Below, piece by piece: positions 1 through 10,554 of a stretch of 64,000 nt of DNA. A program made the position numbers and the translations under genes. Within the stretch, counting starts at the first letter, position 1. Each line of letters opens with the position of its first letter. This stretch comes from VRUE01 sp963742535 (lineage in GTDB: Bacteria > Actinomycetota > Thermoleophilia > Solirubrobacterales > 70-9). Below the pieces are notes generated by a model. That model saw only the letters and a list, made by a program, of their open reading frames with translations. It was not told the DNA's origin and made no database searches. The DNA lies in NCBI GenBank assembly GCA_963742535.1, contig CAVUMC010000002.1, forward strand, positions 1,426,001-1,490,000, written 5' to 3'.

Positions 1-1390
1 ACCCGTTGCTCGCGGCGCCCAGGACTCCCTGCACGTCAACGGAGGAAGTGAGCTTGGTCGCCACGTTGGTCGTGGTGTTGAAGCGGTAGAGGTCGCCGCC
101 CTTGCTGAAGTAGGCAATGGACCCGTCACTCGAAGCGAGCTCGAATCTCCCCCCTCCCCCGGCTCCAAGGTCGGCCTGCTTCAAGGTCACCCCGTCGCGG
201 ACGAAGAGGTTGCCCGCTTCATAGAGGTAGACGCGGGAGCCGTCGCTGGAGACGGCGTTAGCGCCCTGGGCGGCGATGGTCCCGCCGGGAGAGGCGTTCA
301 GCTGCTTGAGCGCACCCCCGGAGAACTCATAGAGGTTGGCCTGCCCCGGGCAACCCGAAGTCGCGCCGGCGGTGAGCTTGGCGCAGGAGGAGAGCACCAC
401 GTGGGTGAGGTCTTCAGATGAACCGGCGAGGCTAACTTCGAACTGCGAGGCGCTCTGACCCGAGAGGCCGGTCTCGCTGGGTCCGAGCAGTGCTTCGAAC
501 CCACCCGAGGATGTGGTGCGCAGGTAGTAGTTCTGAAAGCCGGTGGGGGCATCGGTTCCCGGCAGCGTCGGGTTGGGGACCGGACAACCACTTGCTTCGC
601 CCCTGCAGCCCTTGCCGTTTAGCAGCAGGCTTCTGGCGAGGTCGGTTGAGAAGAGGCGGTAAGGCGCTCCACCGCTGGCGATGTCATAGGAGCCCGAGAA
701 GATCGGCACGGTGATGTTCTGGGTCGACCAGCCCGAGGAGCTGCGGGTGGAGATGTATTGGGAGGCCGGTGGTGCACCGGCTCCACCGGCGAAGGAAGAA
801 GCCGAAGAGTAGGTGGCGCTGCCACCCTGGCTTGCGGCCTGCAGGGTCCCGCCTTCGGCGATCGATTCGGGAGTCGCGATCCCTCCGCCATTTTTGTCGA
901 CCGGGCTGACCATCTCCCAGCCGCGGCCGTCGGGGAGCAACGGTCCGCCCGCGGCAGAGGCGGTGGTGAAGAATGGATAGGGAGCGGCGGTGGGCTTGGT
1001 GATCTGGCCTTTGCCGTTGAGGAGAACGAGGCGGTAGAGGTAGGTCGTGTCTGGGCTAAGGCCGGCGATCGTCGGGAAGTTGACCGTGAACATCCCGGCT
1101 TCGGCGCCGATCACGTTGATGTTGATCCGTTTAGCGCCGGTGAAGCCTTTGGCTTCGTATGTGGCCTGGGGCGTGTACTCAAAGTAGCCGCTGGTCAGCG
1201 AGCCGTTGGGGTCTACTTCCGCGGAGAGGGTTGCCGAGCGGGAGTCGACCTGGGAGGCCCAGAGCTCTCCGGCGATCGGTGGGCCGGCGGCAGAGGCCAA
1301 TGAAACACCTGCAGTGAGTAGGGCGCAGAGGGTGAGCAAGATGGCGCCACCGCACTTCAGAGAGCGGTGGCGCCTTTGGCTGATGCCCAT
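1..1390 (-). CDS. Secreted FN3-like/propeller protein, 3' end beyond the window
   Basis: Reading leftward from an ATG at 1390, one open frame runs uninterrupted off the left edge, giving about 463 visible residues. A signal peptide is clear: a basic N-terminus, a hydrophobic core (ILLTLCALLTAGVSLA) and an Ala-Ala-Gly cleavage region near residue 35. Next comes a module with the motif LSAEVDPNGSLTSGYFEY, the same 'NPNG' FN3-like unit found in the large protein starting at 9641. The rest, with phrases such as SSDGSRVYLYEAGNLFVRD, looks like TolB/propeller blades. It starts 18 bases after the stop of the 1089-residue secreted protein, so it is probably the third gene of an operon. No catalytic motif is visible. 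The role, perhaps surface binding or cell-envelope structure, is unknown. Confidence 0.75.
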   Translation of the reverse strand, partial: MGISQRRHRSLKCGGAILLTLCALLTAGVSLASAAGPPIAGELWASQVDSRSATLSAEVDPNGSLTSGYFEYTPQATYEAKGFTGAKRININVIGAEAGMFTVNFPTIAGLSPDTTYLYRLVLLNGKGQITKPTAAPYPFFTTASAAGGPLLPDGRGWEMVSPVDKNGGGIATPESIAEGGTLQAASQGGSATYSSASSFAGGAGAPPASQYISTRSSSGWSTQNITVPIFSGSYDIASGGAPYRLFSTDLARSLLLNGKGCRGEASGCPVPNPTLPGTDAPTGFQNYYLRTTSSGGFEALLGPSETGLSGQSASQFEVSLAGSSEDLTHVVLSSCAKLTAGATSGCPGQANLYEFSGGALKQLNASPGGTIAAQGANAVSSDGSRVYLYEAGNLFVRDGVTLKQADLGAGGGGRFELASSDGSIAYFSKGGDLYRFNTTTNVATKLTSSVDVQGVLGAASNG

Positions 1391-1408
1391 TGCTTTGCGC
1401 GCTCCTCG

Positions 1409-4400
1409 CTAGCGGCTCGCGCGCTTAGGGGAGTGCTTTTGCTTCTTGGCCTTCTTCTTCTTTGACTTCTTGGCCTTGGCGCACTTGGAGTTCTTCAGTT
1501 CAGGCCGCAGTTCGACTCCCTTGCCGTTTTGGGCCGCGATCAAGGCGGTTGCCTTGTTGGTGGCCTTGCAGATGTTGGTCGAGTTCTGCAGCAGGCCCTT
1601 CTTGCCGCCTTGCATGCTCAAGACGAAGGAGGAGACCGGGAGGTCCGGGACCCCTTCGAAGGTTGAGCGGATACCGCCGTTGACCGAATCGATCCTTGCC
1701 ACCGCATCGACCGCGATCGGTTGAGAGGGCGGGCCGTGCAGGGCGACCACCAGGTCGGGCAGCTTGTGGGTTGAGGACCGCAGGTAGACGTTTCCTCCCA
1801 GCGTGTAGTCGACCAATGGGCTGGTTGCCGTTGCGGTGCCGTAGATCGAAGCGGCTGGGCAGGCAGAGCCGTTGCCGTCTCCTTCTGCGAACTGCACCCG
1901 GGTGCAGACGGTGCCGATGTGGCTTTGGTCGAGGAACTCCGAATGGGGCAGTGCCACCGATGCTTCGGCGATGTTGGCTCCGCCGGCTGGCATCGTCACC
2001 GTGCCTTTCAAGGCTGGATGGCCACCGCGCTTGGTTGAGCCGGTGAGGCGGATGCCGAGCTTCGGCTTGAAGCCCAGGCCCGTGCACTCACCGAGCTGGT
2101 AGCGAGCGGTCAGCGGTGCGACCTGGCCGAAGGTCGAGGTCGCAGAGCCCGAGAAGGCGCTTGGATCACAGCTCGTGCCCGTCAGGCTGAAGTTCGGCCG
2201 GTCGAGCTGGACGTCGATCGAGCGAACATCGAGTGGGATGCCTTGCAGGATCGATGGGATCGCATCTGATTCCGCCGTGATCTGGCCGGTTGAGCCATCT
2301 ACCCGGAGTGCTGCCCGGACCACGATCGTGCCGAGGTCATAGGGACCTGCCACCGCCGGGGTGATGACTGCGAGGCTCAATGGAGCGCCCTTATAGGGGC
2401 CGGCCAGGTAAGCATCGCCGTGGGCATAGAAGGGCGATGGGCCTGCTCCGGCTCCCGCCACGACTGTTCCCAGATGTGTGCTCGAGGGACAGGAGGGGCC
2501 TGCCTGCTCCTGGGCTCCTGTCTTCGAGGCTGCTGCCGCCAATGCCGCGTCAGAGCACTCGGCCGTCCCAGCCAACCTTCCGGTCAGCCCCGGGGGCAGC
2601 GTCGTCTTGAAGGAGGAGATCGGCTGGGAGCCGTCGGTCCTTCGTAGGTGCAAGACGAACGGGGTGTACTTGGAGGCGACTGGGCTGACAACACCGGCGT
2701 CGAGGCTGGGGGCGTTGGTCAGAGTGCTGCCACAGCTGCCACCCGCGGGCGGGGAGCTGATCGCGTAGTCGTCTTTCGGTGTGGCCGGCGGACCTGAGTC
2801 GGGTGCCGACCACGGTGTCAGCGACGCGGTTGTGGAGTAGTTGGCGCAGGTGGCCGGTGTCCTCAGCACGCCGTGGGCGCCGCCGAAGAAGTTCAGCTTG
2901 AAGTGGGTGAACGGCAACTGTGGGTTGTTGTCGAAGGTGGTCACCAGTCGACCTGTGTTCGGGTCGGGCACCACGTGTCCCGGCAGCTTGATCACGATCC
3001 CCGCTCTGGGGTCTTCGATCACGGCGTAGATCGCCAGCAGCGAACCGAAGGGGTTATCCCCAGGCGTCGCCGCATAGACCGAACCCGGCAGCGGGTGATC
3101 GACCAGGGCCGATTCGACTTCGATCGAGCCGATTCGCGATGAGGCAGGACAAGCCGGGGCGTTGCCGTTGGGCACAGCCGTCGAGTTGTCGATTCCAACC
3201 TGGGCCGAGGAGCAACCGCTGAGGCCATTGGCCCCCGACGGGTTGATCACCAGCCCTTCGGGCAGGGTGACTTCCGCCTTTCTCAGGTTCCCCGTCGCGC
3301 GCTGGCCCAGCGAGCTGGTCTGAGGGATTTCCAGGTCCGCTTCAAGGCCGCTTGGCGAATCGGCGACGTTGGTCGTCGGCCTTGCTTTCAACGTCGGTTT
3401 GAATTCCACCCCGGCGCAGCCGGTGATACCGATTTCGTTGCCGCTGGCATCGCGCATCACGTCCTGGCGTTTTGCCGGCGGACCGTTCGGGTGTTCCCAA
3501 GAGAAGGCTTCGGCTTCGCCGCTGGGCGTTTCCGCACAGGAGGTGGGCATGCTGAGCGCCGCCACATCCGCCTCGGGAACCGGGCAGGGCGAACGTTCGC
3601 AGTCGCCGAAGACACTCTTCCGTGCGTAGTCGAAGGTCGGCGCGCTCGGGTCGCCCCAGAGCAGCAGCTGGATTCCCATCGCGGGCTTTGATTGCAGGTT
3701 GGGAATCCCCCGCGTTTCCGCCATCTCCGTGTAGGAGCCTGGGCGCACCCCGCCCTCGATGTGGACGGGATAGACGACCGCGACGAAGGCGAAGTTCGAG
3801 GCTTTGCCCGGCGCCGGTTCGAGGTTGTAGACGGGTTCGGGCAGGATCAGCGGGCTGAGGATGGCGGTGAGGACGTTGGCAATCCCGATCTGGGTGTTGG
3901 CGGGGCAGGAGTAAGCCTCCATTTCAACCTCGCCGCAGCGCCGCGGAGTCGCCGTCGGGTTGACGATGAACCCCTTCGGCAGGTAGGTGTAGATGTCGCG
4001 CTGGCCGCCATCGGAGCCGGCAGGAGCTTGGCCGCGCACCCGCACGGAGGTGCCGAGGTTGATCGAGAAGACGTGAGGGTGCCCGCCGGCCAGAGTTTCG
4101 GCCGTGCCGTCTTCCCCGTAGGGAGTCATGCCGAAGCCCGGGATGCCCTGGAGGAAGTCGAAGGGAGCGGGAGTCGAGGAGACTTCCGTCGTGTTTTCAG
4201 CTACCGCGGCAGTGGCGCCGCCGCCGGAGAGGATCGCTTGGTTGGTGATCGTGTCGCCCTCGTGCAGGATCGTGCCGGTCCCGTCGACGCTGAAAACGAT
4301 GCGCACGCCGCGAAATTCGGCGGGTTGAATCGGGGCAGGGAAAACACAGGTAACGGTCGGGGCTTCTTCGACGCAAGTGCCTTGTTCCCCGGATTCCACG

Positions 4401-4678
4401 TATTCGGGGCTTGCGTACTTCAACGTCAATCCCGCCGGCAACGTGTCAGTGATCGTGATCGGGCCTTCGGTCGCCTTGGTACCGACGTTGGTAGCGGCAA
4501 GGAGATACTCGGGGATTCCGCCATATTCGAAGTCAGCCCCCGGTTCGATGTTGGTCGGAATCGAGGTGATGTCGAAGCGCCAAGCGGGGGCCGCTTCAGC
4601 GCTCGCCTGGGAGGCCGGGACCAACAGAGCGGCAAGGGCCAACAGGGCGATCGTGATCTTCTTGGTGACGGCGTTCAT
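1409..4678 (-). CDS. Large secreted repeat protein with DUF11-like N-terminus and Lys-rich tail
   Basis: This protein has 1089 residues. A typical signal peptide (ITIALLALAALLVPASQASA) is followed by a DUF11-like segment (ATNVGTKATEGPITITDTLP, about residues 55-110). At least four related modules follow, near residues 230, 470, 690 and 895. Each has a 'LPxG...NP' phrase, a cysteine, a second 'CPxxSxIG'-like cysteine motif, and then a hydrophobic 'GxVYLxx' strand. The C-terminus is extremely basic (KAKKSKKKKAKKQKHSPKRA), as are its two neighbours' tails; binding to anionic wall polymers is an inference. Its ATG overlaps the stop of the upstream propeller gene by 4 bases, which indicates translational coupling. 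No enzyme motif is seen. Confidence 0.8.
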   Translation of the reverse strand: MNAVTKKITIALLALAALLVPASQASAEAAPAWRFDITSIPTNIEPGADFEYGGIPEYLLAATNVGTKATEGPITITDTLPAGLTLKYASPEYVESGEQGTCVEEAPTVTCVFPAPIQPAEFRGVRIVFSVDGTGTILHEGDTITNQAILSGGGATAAVAENTTEVSSTPAPFDFLQGIPGFGMTPYGEDGTAETLAGGHPHVFSINLGTSVRVRGQAPAGSDGGQRDIYTYLPKGFIVNPTATPRRCGEVEMEAYSCPANTQIGIANVLTAILSPLILPEPVYNLEPAPGKASNFAFVAVVYPVHIEGGVRPGSYTEMAETRGIPNLQSKPAMGIQLLLWGDPSAPTFDYARKSVFGDCERSPCPVPEADVAALSMPTSCAETPSGEAEAFSWEHPNGPPAKRQDVMRDASGNEIGITGCAGVEFKPTLKARPTTNVADSPSGLEADLEIPQTSSLGQRATGNLRKAEVTLPEGLVINPSGANGLSGCSSAQVGIDNSTAVPNGNAPACPASSRIGSIEVESALVDHPLPGSVYAATPGDNPFGSLLAIYAVIEDPRAGIVIKLPGHVVPDPNTGRLVTTFDNNPQLPFTHFKLNFFGGAHGVLRTPATCANYSTTASLTPWSAPDSGPPATPKDDYAISSPPAGGSCGSTLTNAPSLDAGVVSPVASKYTPFVLHLRRTDGSQPISSFKTTLPPGLTGRLAGTAECSDAALAAAASKTGAQEQAGPSCPSSTHLGTVVAGAGAGPSPFYAHGDAYLAGPYKGAPLSLAVITPAVAGPYDLGTIVVRAALRVDGSTGQITAESDAIPSILQGIPLDVRSIDVQLDRPNFSLTGTSCDPSAFSGSATSTFGQVAPLTARYQLGECTGLGFKPKLGIRLTGSTKRGGHPALKGTVTMPAGGANIAEASVALPHSEFLDQSHIGTVCTRVQFAEGDGNGSACPAASIYGTATATSPLVDYTLGGNVYLRSSTHKLPDLVVALHGPPSQPIAVDAVARIDSVNGGIRSTFEGVPDLPVSSFVLSMQGGKKGLLQNSTNICKATNKATALIAAQNGKGVELRPELKNSKCAKAKKSKKKKAKKQKHSPKRASR

Positions 4679-7600
4679 CGACTCGCCCTCCGGTCGTTGT
4701 TGGCAGCTCGCTTATGGGCCTTGCTCTTGCTCTTGTGGGCTTTTTTCTTGTGCTTCTTGGCCACGCAGCGGGTCTTGCCCTTGGTGTGGACTGTCTTCTT
4801 GCCCTTGGGGCAGCGCGTCTGGTTGGTGCTCTGTTTGGGATTGGGGGGGCCTTCGAAGACACCCGAGCCCGCACCCGGTGCGTTGGAGGGTTGACTCGAG
4901 GCTCCGCGACAGGCGTCGCCTTCGCAGTTCGCCGGGCGCGGCGTGTTTTGGGAGAGCAGGCCGCCGTTGACTTTTACCGCGTAGATGTCCTCCTGCGTGT
5001 CTTCATCGCTTGGGACCAATTTCTGGCGGCTGAAGATGAAGGCGGTATCGCCCGATTCGGATACGTCGGCCAGGTAAGAGGGGTAGATACCCGTCCCGGT
5101 CGAGAGCAGGTAGAGGCAACCGCCGTTGGCGGGGCTATAGGTACCCGAGTTCGTGGTGCAACTGCCACCTGGCGTGCCGGGCGCCTCCCACTCGTAGACG
5201 TCTCGGCAGGACGGCCCCGCGCCAAGTCGAGCGATGTCTTTCGTATCGCACTTCGTTTCCCCATTGACGTCGGCCGGAACGAGCTTGTCGACACTCTGGA
5301 AGAAAAAGTGATCGCCGTCCGCCGAGAGGTTGCGGCTGAGGAAGTATTGGGCGTTATAGGTGGCGTTAGATGAGGGCGCGTGGTACATGTCGGGGTTCTT
5401 CAGGTCAGGCGCCCCAACCGGAGGCGCACCGGTTGGATTGCAGGTGATGCAGGTGACCTGGCCGCTTTCGGCGTCGTAGCGGTAGTACTCCGGACAAGGG
5501 CGTTGGGGGGTGAAGCCTTCGCCACAGGCCTCACCTGCTGGAGTGTTGTCGTAGTCGGTGAGCTTGGCCTGGGAGCGAAAAACAAGAGAGCGACCATCGG
5601 CGCTGACGCGGGAGGTCTTCATGTCGCTGCCGGTACCTATCCAGTTCAAGCCGTCGCTTCGCGCATTTCCTCCTTCAAGATCGATCGAAGAGACGAAATT
5701 GACGCAGCCGCCGGCGGTCGTACAGGTTCCGGCTCCGTCGGCCTGCCAGAGATAGACCGAGCAGGATCCCGCGAAGTAGACGTAGCCGGTGTTGCGCACA
5801 GAGCAGTCGCCCGCCTGTGCTGGGCCGCTGCCGTCGAGGTCAGCATTGGCGGCGAAATAGGTGTACTCACCGTTGTCCGAATAGCCGAGCACACCAAGGA
5901 CTTCGGCCCCATCGGAGTCCGCGCTGTCGGGAGCCAGATCTATTAGTTCACCGCTGGCCGCGTCGCGGCGGTAAAGATCGCTGCCGGGATTGGCCGGGGG
6001 ACCGCTTGCGGAAGGATCGCTCGCCCAGTAGACGTGATTCGCATCGGCTGCGATGCCAGTGGCGCCATGGACATTGGTGATGAATTTGGTATCGGCGCTG
6101 CTGAGATCGAGTGGGCCGCGACCAATTCTGCCGTTGGTTACATCGCTCCAATAAACGTAATTGGAGTCGATCGCGAGCCCTCTTACTTCTATTCCCGTGC
6201 CCGCATCTAGGAGTTCGTAACCTCCTTCACCGCTGAGCTTTGCCTTGAAGACAGTGGCTGAGTAACCAGCCTGTATCCAGTAGATGCTGGTCGCGTTGGC
6301 GGCGATGCCCCAAGCGCGTTCTCCTTCGCCACGGGAAATAAGGGACTGCTGGGAATTCGCTCCGGTGATCGTGGCGCGACCGATGCCGGCATTGCCGGTC
6401 CAGAAGACGTATTCGGAGTTGACCGCGACACCACGCGGGCTACTGGCGCCGGTGATGAATTCCTTTTCGATGCTACCGCCGGCAAGCGTTGCGCGGTCGA
6501 TCGTGCCGTGTCCTTCTCCGCGGTCGCCGGCTTCGGCCCAGTAAATGTGGCCCGAGTCAACGGCAATGCCTTCGGGATTTTCGAGCCCAGTGATGAAGCT
6601 CGGATCTGGGTTGCTGCCGTCGATTTCCGCGCGGCCGATCGTCCCGGCGGATGTGTTGGTCCAGTAGATGTGGGCAGAGTCAACGGCTGTCCACTTCGCT
6701 TTCGTCGCGATAAAGCTGTGTTGCACGCTGCTGCCGTCGGAATTCGCGCGACCGATAGCCGGGGTCAGAAACGGTTCGGGACCGGTATTGGCGTCGTTGG
6801 TGAGCTCCTCGGTACTCGTGAGGAAGGCCTTTGACCCATCGGGGGTTGCACCCCAGAAGGTCGCCGGCTGGGGCGAGTTGGAGGCCACCCCACCGGGGCC
6901 CTCGCCGTTTGTCTTGTGAGAGGCGGACACGGGTTCGGTTGTTGCCCCGGACCCAGAGGCATCCCGGCGCAGGTAGAGCTGCCCCGTGGAGCGATCGGTG
7001 AAGTAGATGTCGCCGCTCGGAGAGACGACGTGCCCATCCTGGACGTAGATATTGAACGCCGCTGGGAGCTTGGATCCTTCGGCGGGGACACAAGGCGGGG
7101 TGGCACAGGCCGAGTCGGGAAGCAATCCGACAAGGGTTAGTTCGCCGCTGTCGCGGTCGTAGAGGTAGATGTTGCCTTGTTCGGTGGCGGTGGCAGCCGG
7201 GCCAGAGGTCACCGGTATGGAACCGTCCGCTTCGAAGACGACCTTCGAGTCATCGTCGAATGCCCCGGCGAGAGTGAAATTGTGCAATTCGGCACTCTGC
7301 GGAACCAGGACGGTGCGCGAGTCATCAGCGCTGTCGCGCATCACCACCTTGCTGCCGAATCCCGCGCCTTCGAAGTCGTAGGCACTGGCGAAGCTGAGGC
7401 GGAGATCGGGGGTCCAGGCCAAGACATCGGACGTGTCGCCGTAGCTGGGCGGAGTGTTGAGCCCGGCCGTCGACCAATCGTTGCCGACGCGACTCGTGAG
7501 GAAGACGTTGGCGTACTGGAAGCCACTGCTGTTGGGGAAGCCACTGAACGTGTAGGAGGTGATCCCGTCACCCGCTTCGGAAGTCTCGACGCTGTATTCG

Positions 7601-9641
7601 CTGCCGTAAGCATCCGAGCCGAACTTGTCGTTCGGCGTCACCTGCTCGTAGGCGCGGCAGTCGGGCAGATTGGCTGAAGGTCCGGTGCGGAAGCGATCGT
7701 TGGGGCAGGAGCCGAAAACGGAACCGGTACTTCTGGTCGTGAAAGCCTTCGTGGTACTGGAGATGCTTCCGTCGGCGTTGGCGGCGACGAGACGGAAGCG
7801 GTAGGGAGTCCTCGGTTCGAGGCCTTCAGCGGTGGCGCTGACTTCGACATCGCCGGTGCCTCCGCCGATGCTTTCCCCGCCGGCGGGGACGCTCGTCGCC
7901 CCGGCGAAGCCGCCCTGTTCGAAGTCGGCCAGGGTGACGTATTCGAAGACATAGCTGGTGTCGGCGCCGTTGGGGTTGATCGTGGCTTGGAAGGTGGCGG
8001 AGGTTTCAGTCGCGCCCTTGAGCGAAACCGAACCGAGCGCGGGGCCCTTGGTCTTGAAGGACCTTTCGACGCCCTGGCTAGTACCGAGTTCGTTCTTGGC
8101 GACCAGGCGGAACTGGTATTCGGTGGCGCTGGCCAATTCGGTCAGGTCGAGATGGACCGCGACCGGTGTGTTGCCCGAGCCGATCGTCGCCGGGCTCTCG
8201 GCGCAGGGCGCCTTTTCGAAGGGCCGAAGAAGCCGGCGCGACGGTATTCGAAGGCGCATTCTTCGAGTTCGATGCCTTCGGGGTTGATCGTGCCGTTAAG
8301 CGTCGCGCTGGAGATGGCGACGCTGGTGGCCGGGTCGGTGAGGACGTTGACAGCGCCCGGCGTCTGGAAGGTGCGGACCGGACCGGCATTGGAGCCGGCG
8401 GAGCTGGTCGCCAACAGGCGGAAGCGGTATTCGGTTGCCATGTTGAGCCCGGTCGCGGTGGCGCTGACGGGTGTGGTGCCGCTGCCGCTGAAGGGACCGG
8501 CGGGATTGCAGGGCTCTTCGCTCGCCCCTTCGAAGCCGTGTTCGTTGAAGGCCGAAGCGCTTGTGTACTGGAAGACACAGGTTGCATCCGGGCCACCGGC
8601 GGCGCCAACGGTGCCGTGCATGGTCGCCGTCGTCTTGGTGATCGCATCCGCCGGTTCGGTGATCGCGTCGGGCACGGTGGTCGAGGGGCCGAAGACCTTG
8701 ACCTTGCTCGGCGTCCCGGCGTAGATCTTGGTGGCGCCGGAATTGACGGCGACTCCGTGCGATTCGGAGATTTCGCCGGTACCGAAGCTGCCGATCGGAG
8801 TGCCGGAAGAGTCGTATTGGAAGACTTCGTTGCCGTGGTCGGCGTAGAGGTCGTTGCTGCCGGGCGCGATCGCCATCGTGGCGGCAGCGGAATCGACGAG
8901 GGTCGGGGTGGTATCGGTGAGACCTTCGAGCTTGTAGAGGCCGCCGCCGTTGTAGTTGGCGGCGTAGACGTTGCCGAGCCCGTCCGCTGCGACGTTGCAG
9001 ATCCCCTGTTCGACGAGGCCGCTGGTCTTGTTGGCGCTCGTCGGCGGGTTGGCGTCGGGCGTGTACTTGTTGACGGTGCTGGAGTAGACCCCGGCGTAGA
9101 AGTTGCCACTGGGGTCAGTGGCGACACCGCAGGTCTCCCCGCCCTGTGGGAGTGCGCCCAGTTCGACACCGGCCGGCGAGTAGACGTGGATCGCCTGGCC
9201 GTTGTTGGCGACGTAGATGTCATCGGCGGTTCCGCCGGGTGAGCCCGCCGGGGCTAGAGCGATCTCGAATTCGGCGCCGCCCGCGCTGCCGCCGACGCCG
9301 CTGATCGCGTTGGTCCCGGTGGCTGAGAAGTTCAGGGGCGCTCCGGCGGAGTCGAACTTGTAGATCTTGCCGGCGCCGGCGTCATAGACGTAGGTGTCGC
9401 CGTTGGCGGGGTCGACGGCTAGCGACCGCACTCCTTCGAAGCTTTCGCTGCCCCCCACTCCGTCGGGACCGAAGGAGGTGCCGGTGTAGGGGTGGGTCTC
9501 GGCGGCGAGGGCGGACGAGGCGCCCAGCGCGAGGATCGCGGCGATGGAGAGGCAGAGAAGGAGCGGGAGTCCGAACGAGCCTTCGCGGCGGCCCTTGCCC
9601 AAAATTGATCCCGCCGACGATGCCTTCGCGTGGCTTCTCAC
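4675..9641 (-). CDS. Giant secreted NHL/YWTD propeller protein, interrupted by one frameshift
   Basis: The GTG at 9641 has a GGAGAG ribosome site 6 bases upstream. It opens a 499-codon frame with a signal peptide (LPLLLCLSIAAILALGASSALA) and NHL-type propeller repeats, followed by FN3-like modules marked NGTxNPEG/ATINPNG. Near 8218, after EYRRAGFFGP, the frame is lost. The same protein resumes one frame over as FEKAPCAESPATIG and continues to 4675, about 1,650 residues in all. The second part holds more NPNG modules and YWTD-like blades (HIYWTNTSAGTIGRAEIDG, repeated about six times near 6000-6700). It ends in a Lys/Arg-rich tail. Homology is continuous across the break and one missing base repairs it, so a sequencing error is likelier than two genes. 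Function is unknown; these repeats usually bind carbohydrate or protein. Confidence 0.75.
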
Positions 9642-9738
9642 GTAGCTCTCTCCTTGTCCCGTGAGCCCCTCTGCCCGCCGCTTCCCTGTTGCGGCTTCCT
9701 CGAGGCTCGGTTATGTCCCTGTACTGCTCGTTCCCTGT

Positions 9739-9753
9739 ATCCACTGAGTGGAT
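9739..9753. promoter_or_regulatory. Perfect 15-bp palindrome, candidate operator
   Basis: ATCCACT-G-AGTGGAT is a perfect inverted repeat about 100 bases upstream of the GTG of the giant secreted protein. It lies in the 253-base gap between that gene and the first TetR gene. Size and symmetry fit a TetR-family operator, and TetR genes are adjacent. The link to any particular regulator is inference. Confidence 0.35.
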
Positions 9754-9894
9754 GGAGAGAGTTCCTAGAAAGTGCTCTCTGTACCGCTCAGTGGCGCCAG
9801 TGAAGCAGCCCGTTTTGGGGTTGTCAAGGAAAAGTTCCCAAAAGAAAACTGACGTTCCCAGAGGCGTTCCCTGGGCATATATGGGGGTACCGAA

Positions 9895-10554
9895 TTAAGC
9901 CGTTTGCGGACGCGCGATCCGCGTCGCGGCCTCAGCCCCGATGTACGGGGCGAGGATGAATTCGGCGAAGTCGGGAAGGACGTCCTCGAGCTGCTCGGCT
10001 TCGCCGGCAGCGACCTTGCGGCTGGCGAGCAGCACCAGGGCACCGAGAGTCGAGTCCTCAGTCGTGGGAGGCAGGCTCCGGGCCTCGGCCCGCTCACCAC
10101 GCCCCTGCTCCAGGTAGGGGACGACCCCGCTGACGGTCTCGTGGAAGCGGGCCGCCACCACCGGCCCCGCGGCCTGCGACTCGACCAGGCAGAGGCGGGC
10201 GAGGTCGGGCTCCTCGGCGAAGAAGCGCAGCACGGCACCAGCCGCGGCGACCGCCCGCTCGGGCCACTCATCCGACGGCGCCCCCGCCTCTTCCGCCAGT
10301 TCCTGGATGTGGCCGACCACCACCTCGAAGGCGGCGAGGAAACACTCCTCCTTGCCCTCGAAGTTCTCGTAGAAGACGCGGCGCGAGACCCGCGCCTGTT
10401 TGGTGATGTCGGTGATCGTCACCGCGCGGTAGCCCTTCTCCGCAACTGCGGTGGCGAGGCCGGCGATCAGGCGCTCGCGCTGGTTGTGGGCGACCTGCTC
10501 GCGGGTGAAGCCGTGGCGACCGGCGGGAAGCGGGCCGAGCTCTTCCTCAGCCAC
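9895..10554 (-). CDS. TetR/AcrR-family transcriptional regulator
   Basis: This protein has 219 residues. The N-terminal helix-turn-helix is typical of TetR: QRERLIAGLATAVAEKGYRAVTITDITKQARVSRRVFYENFEGKEECFLAAF (split here across residues 25-75). The all-helical C-terminal half is the expected ligand-binding and dimerisation region and ends with the LPDFAEFILAPYIGAEAA motif shared by its neighbours. The GTG start overlaps the end of the upstream TetR gene by 8 bases, so the two are probably co-translated. The preceding GRHGFTRE motif recurs in two other TetR proteins of this array, indicating paralogues. The ligand and targets are unknown. The downstream secreted-protein operon, on the same strand, is a possible target. 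Confidence 0.85.
   Translation of the reverse strand: MAEEELGPLPAGRHGFTREQVAHNQRERLIAGLATAVAEKGYRAVTITDITKQARVSRRVFYENFEGKEECFLAAFEVVVGHIQELAEEAGAPSDEWPERAVAAAGAVLRFFAEEPDLARLCLVESQAAGPVVAARFHETVSGVVPYLEQGRGERAEARSLPPTTEDSTLGALVLLASRKVAAGEAEQLEDVLPDFAEFILAPYIGAEAATRIARPQTA

Noticed and set aside
3692..4894. 400-codon plus-strand open frame
   Set aside because: Antisense to the two secreted-protein genes; composition reflects GC-rich codon third positions and no domain is recognisable.
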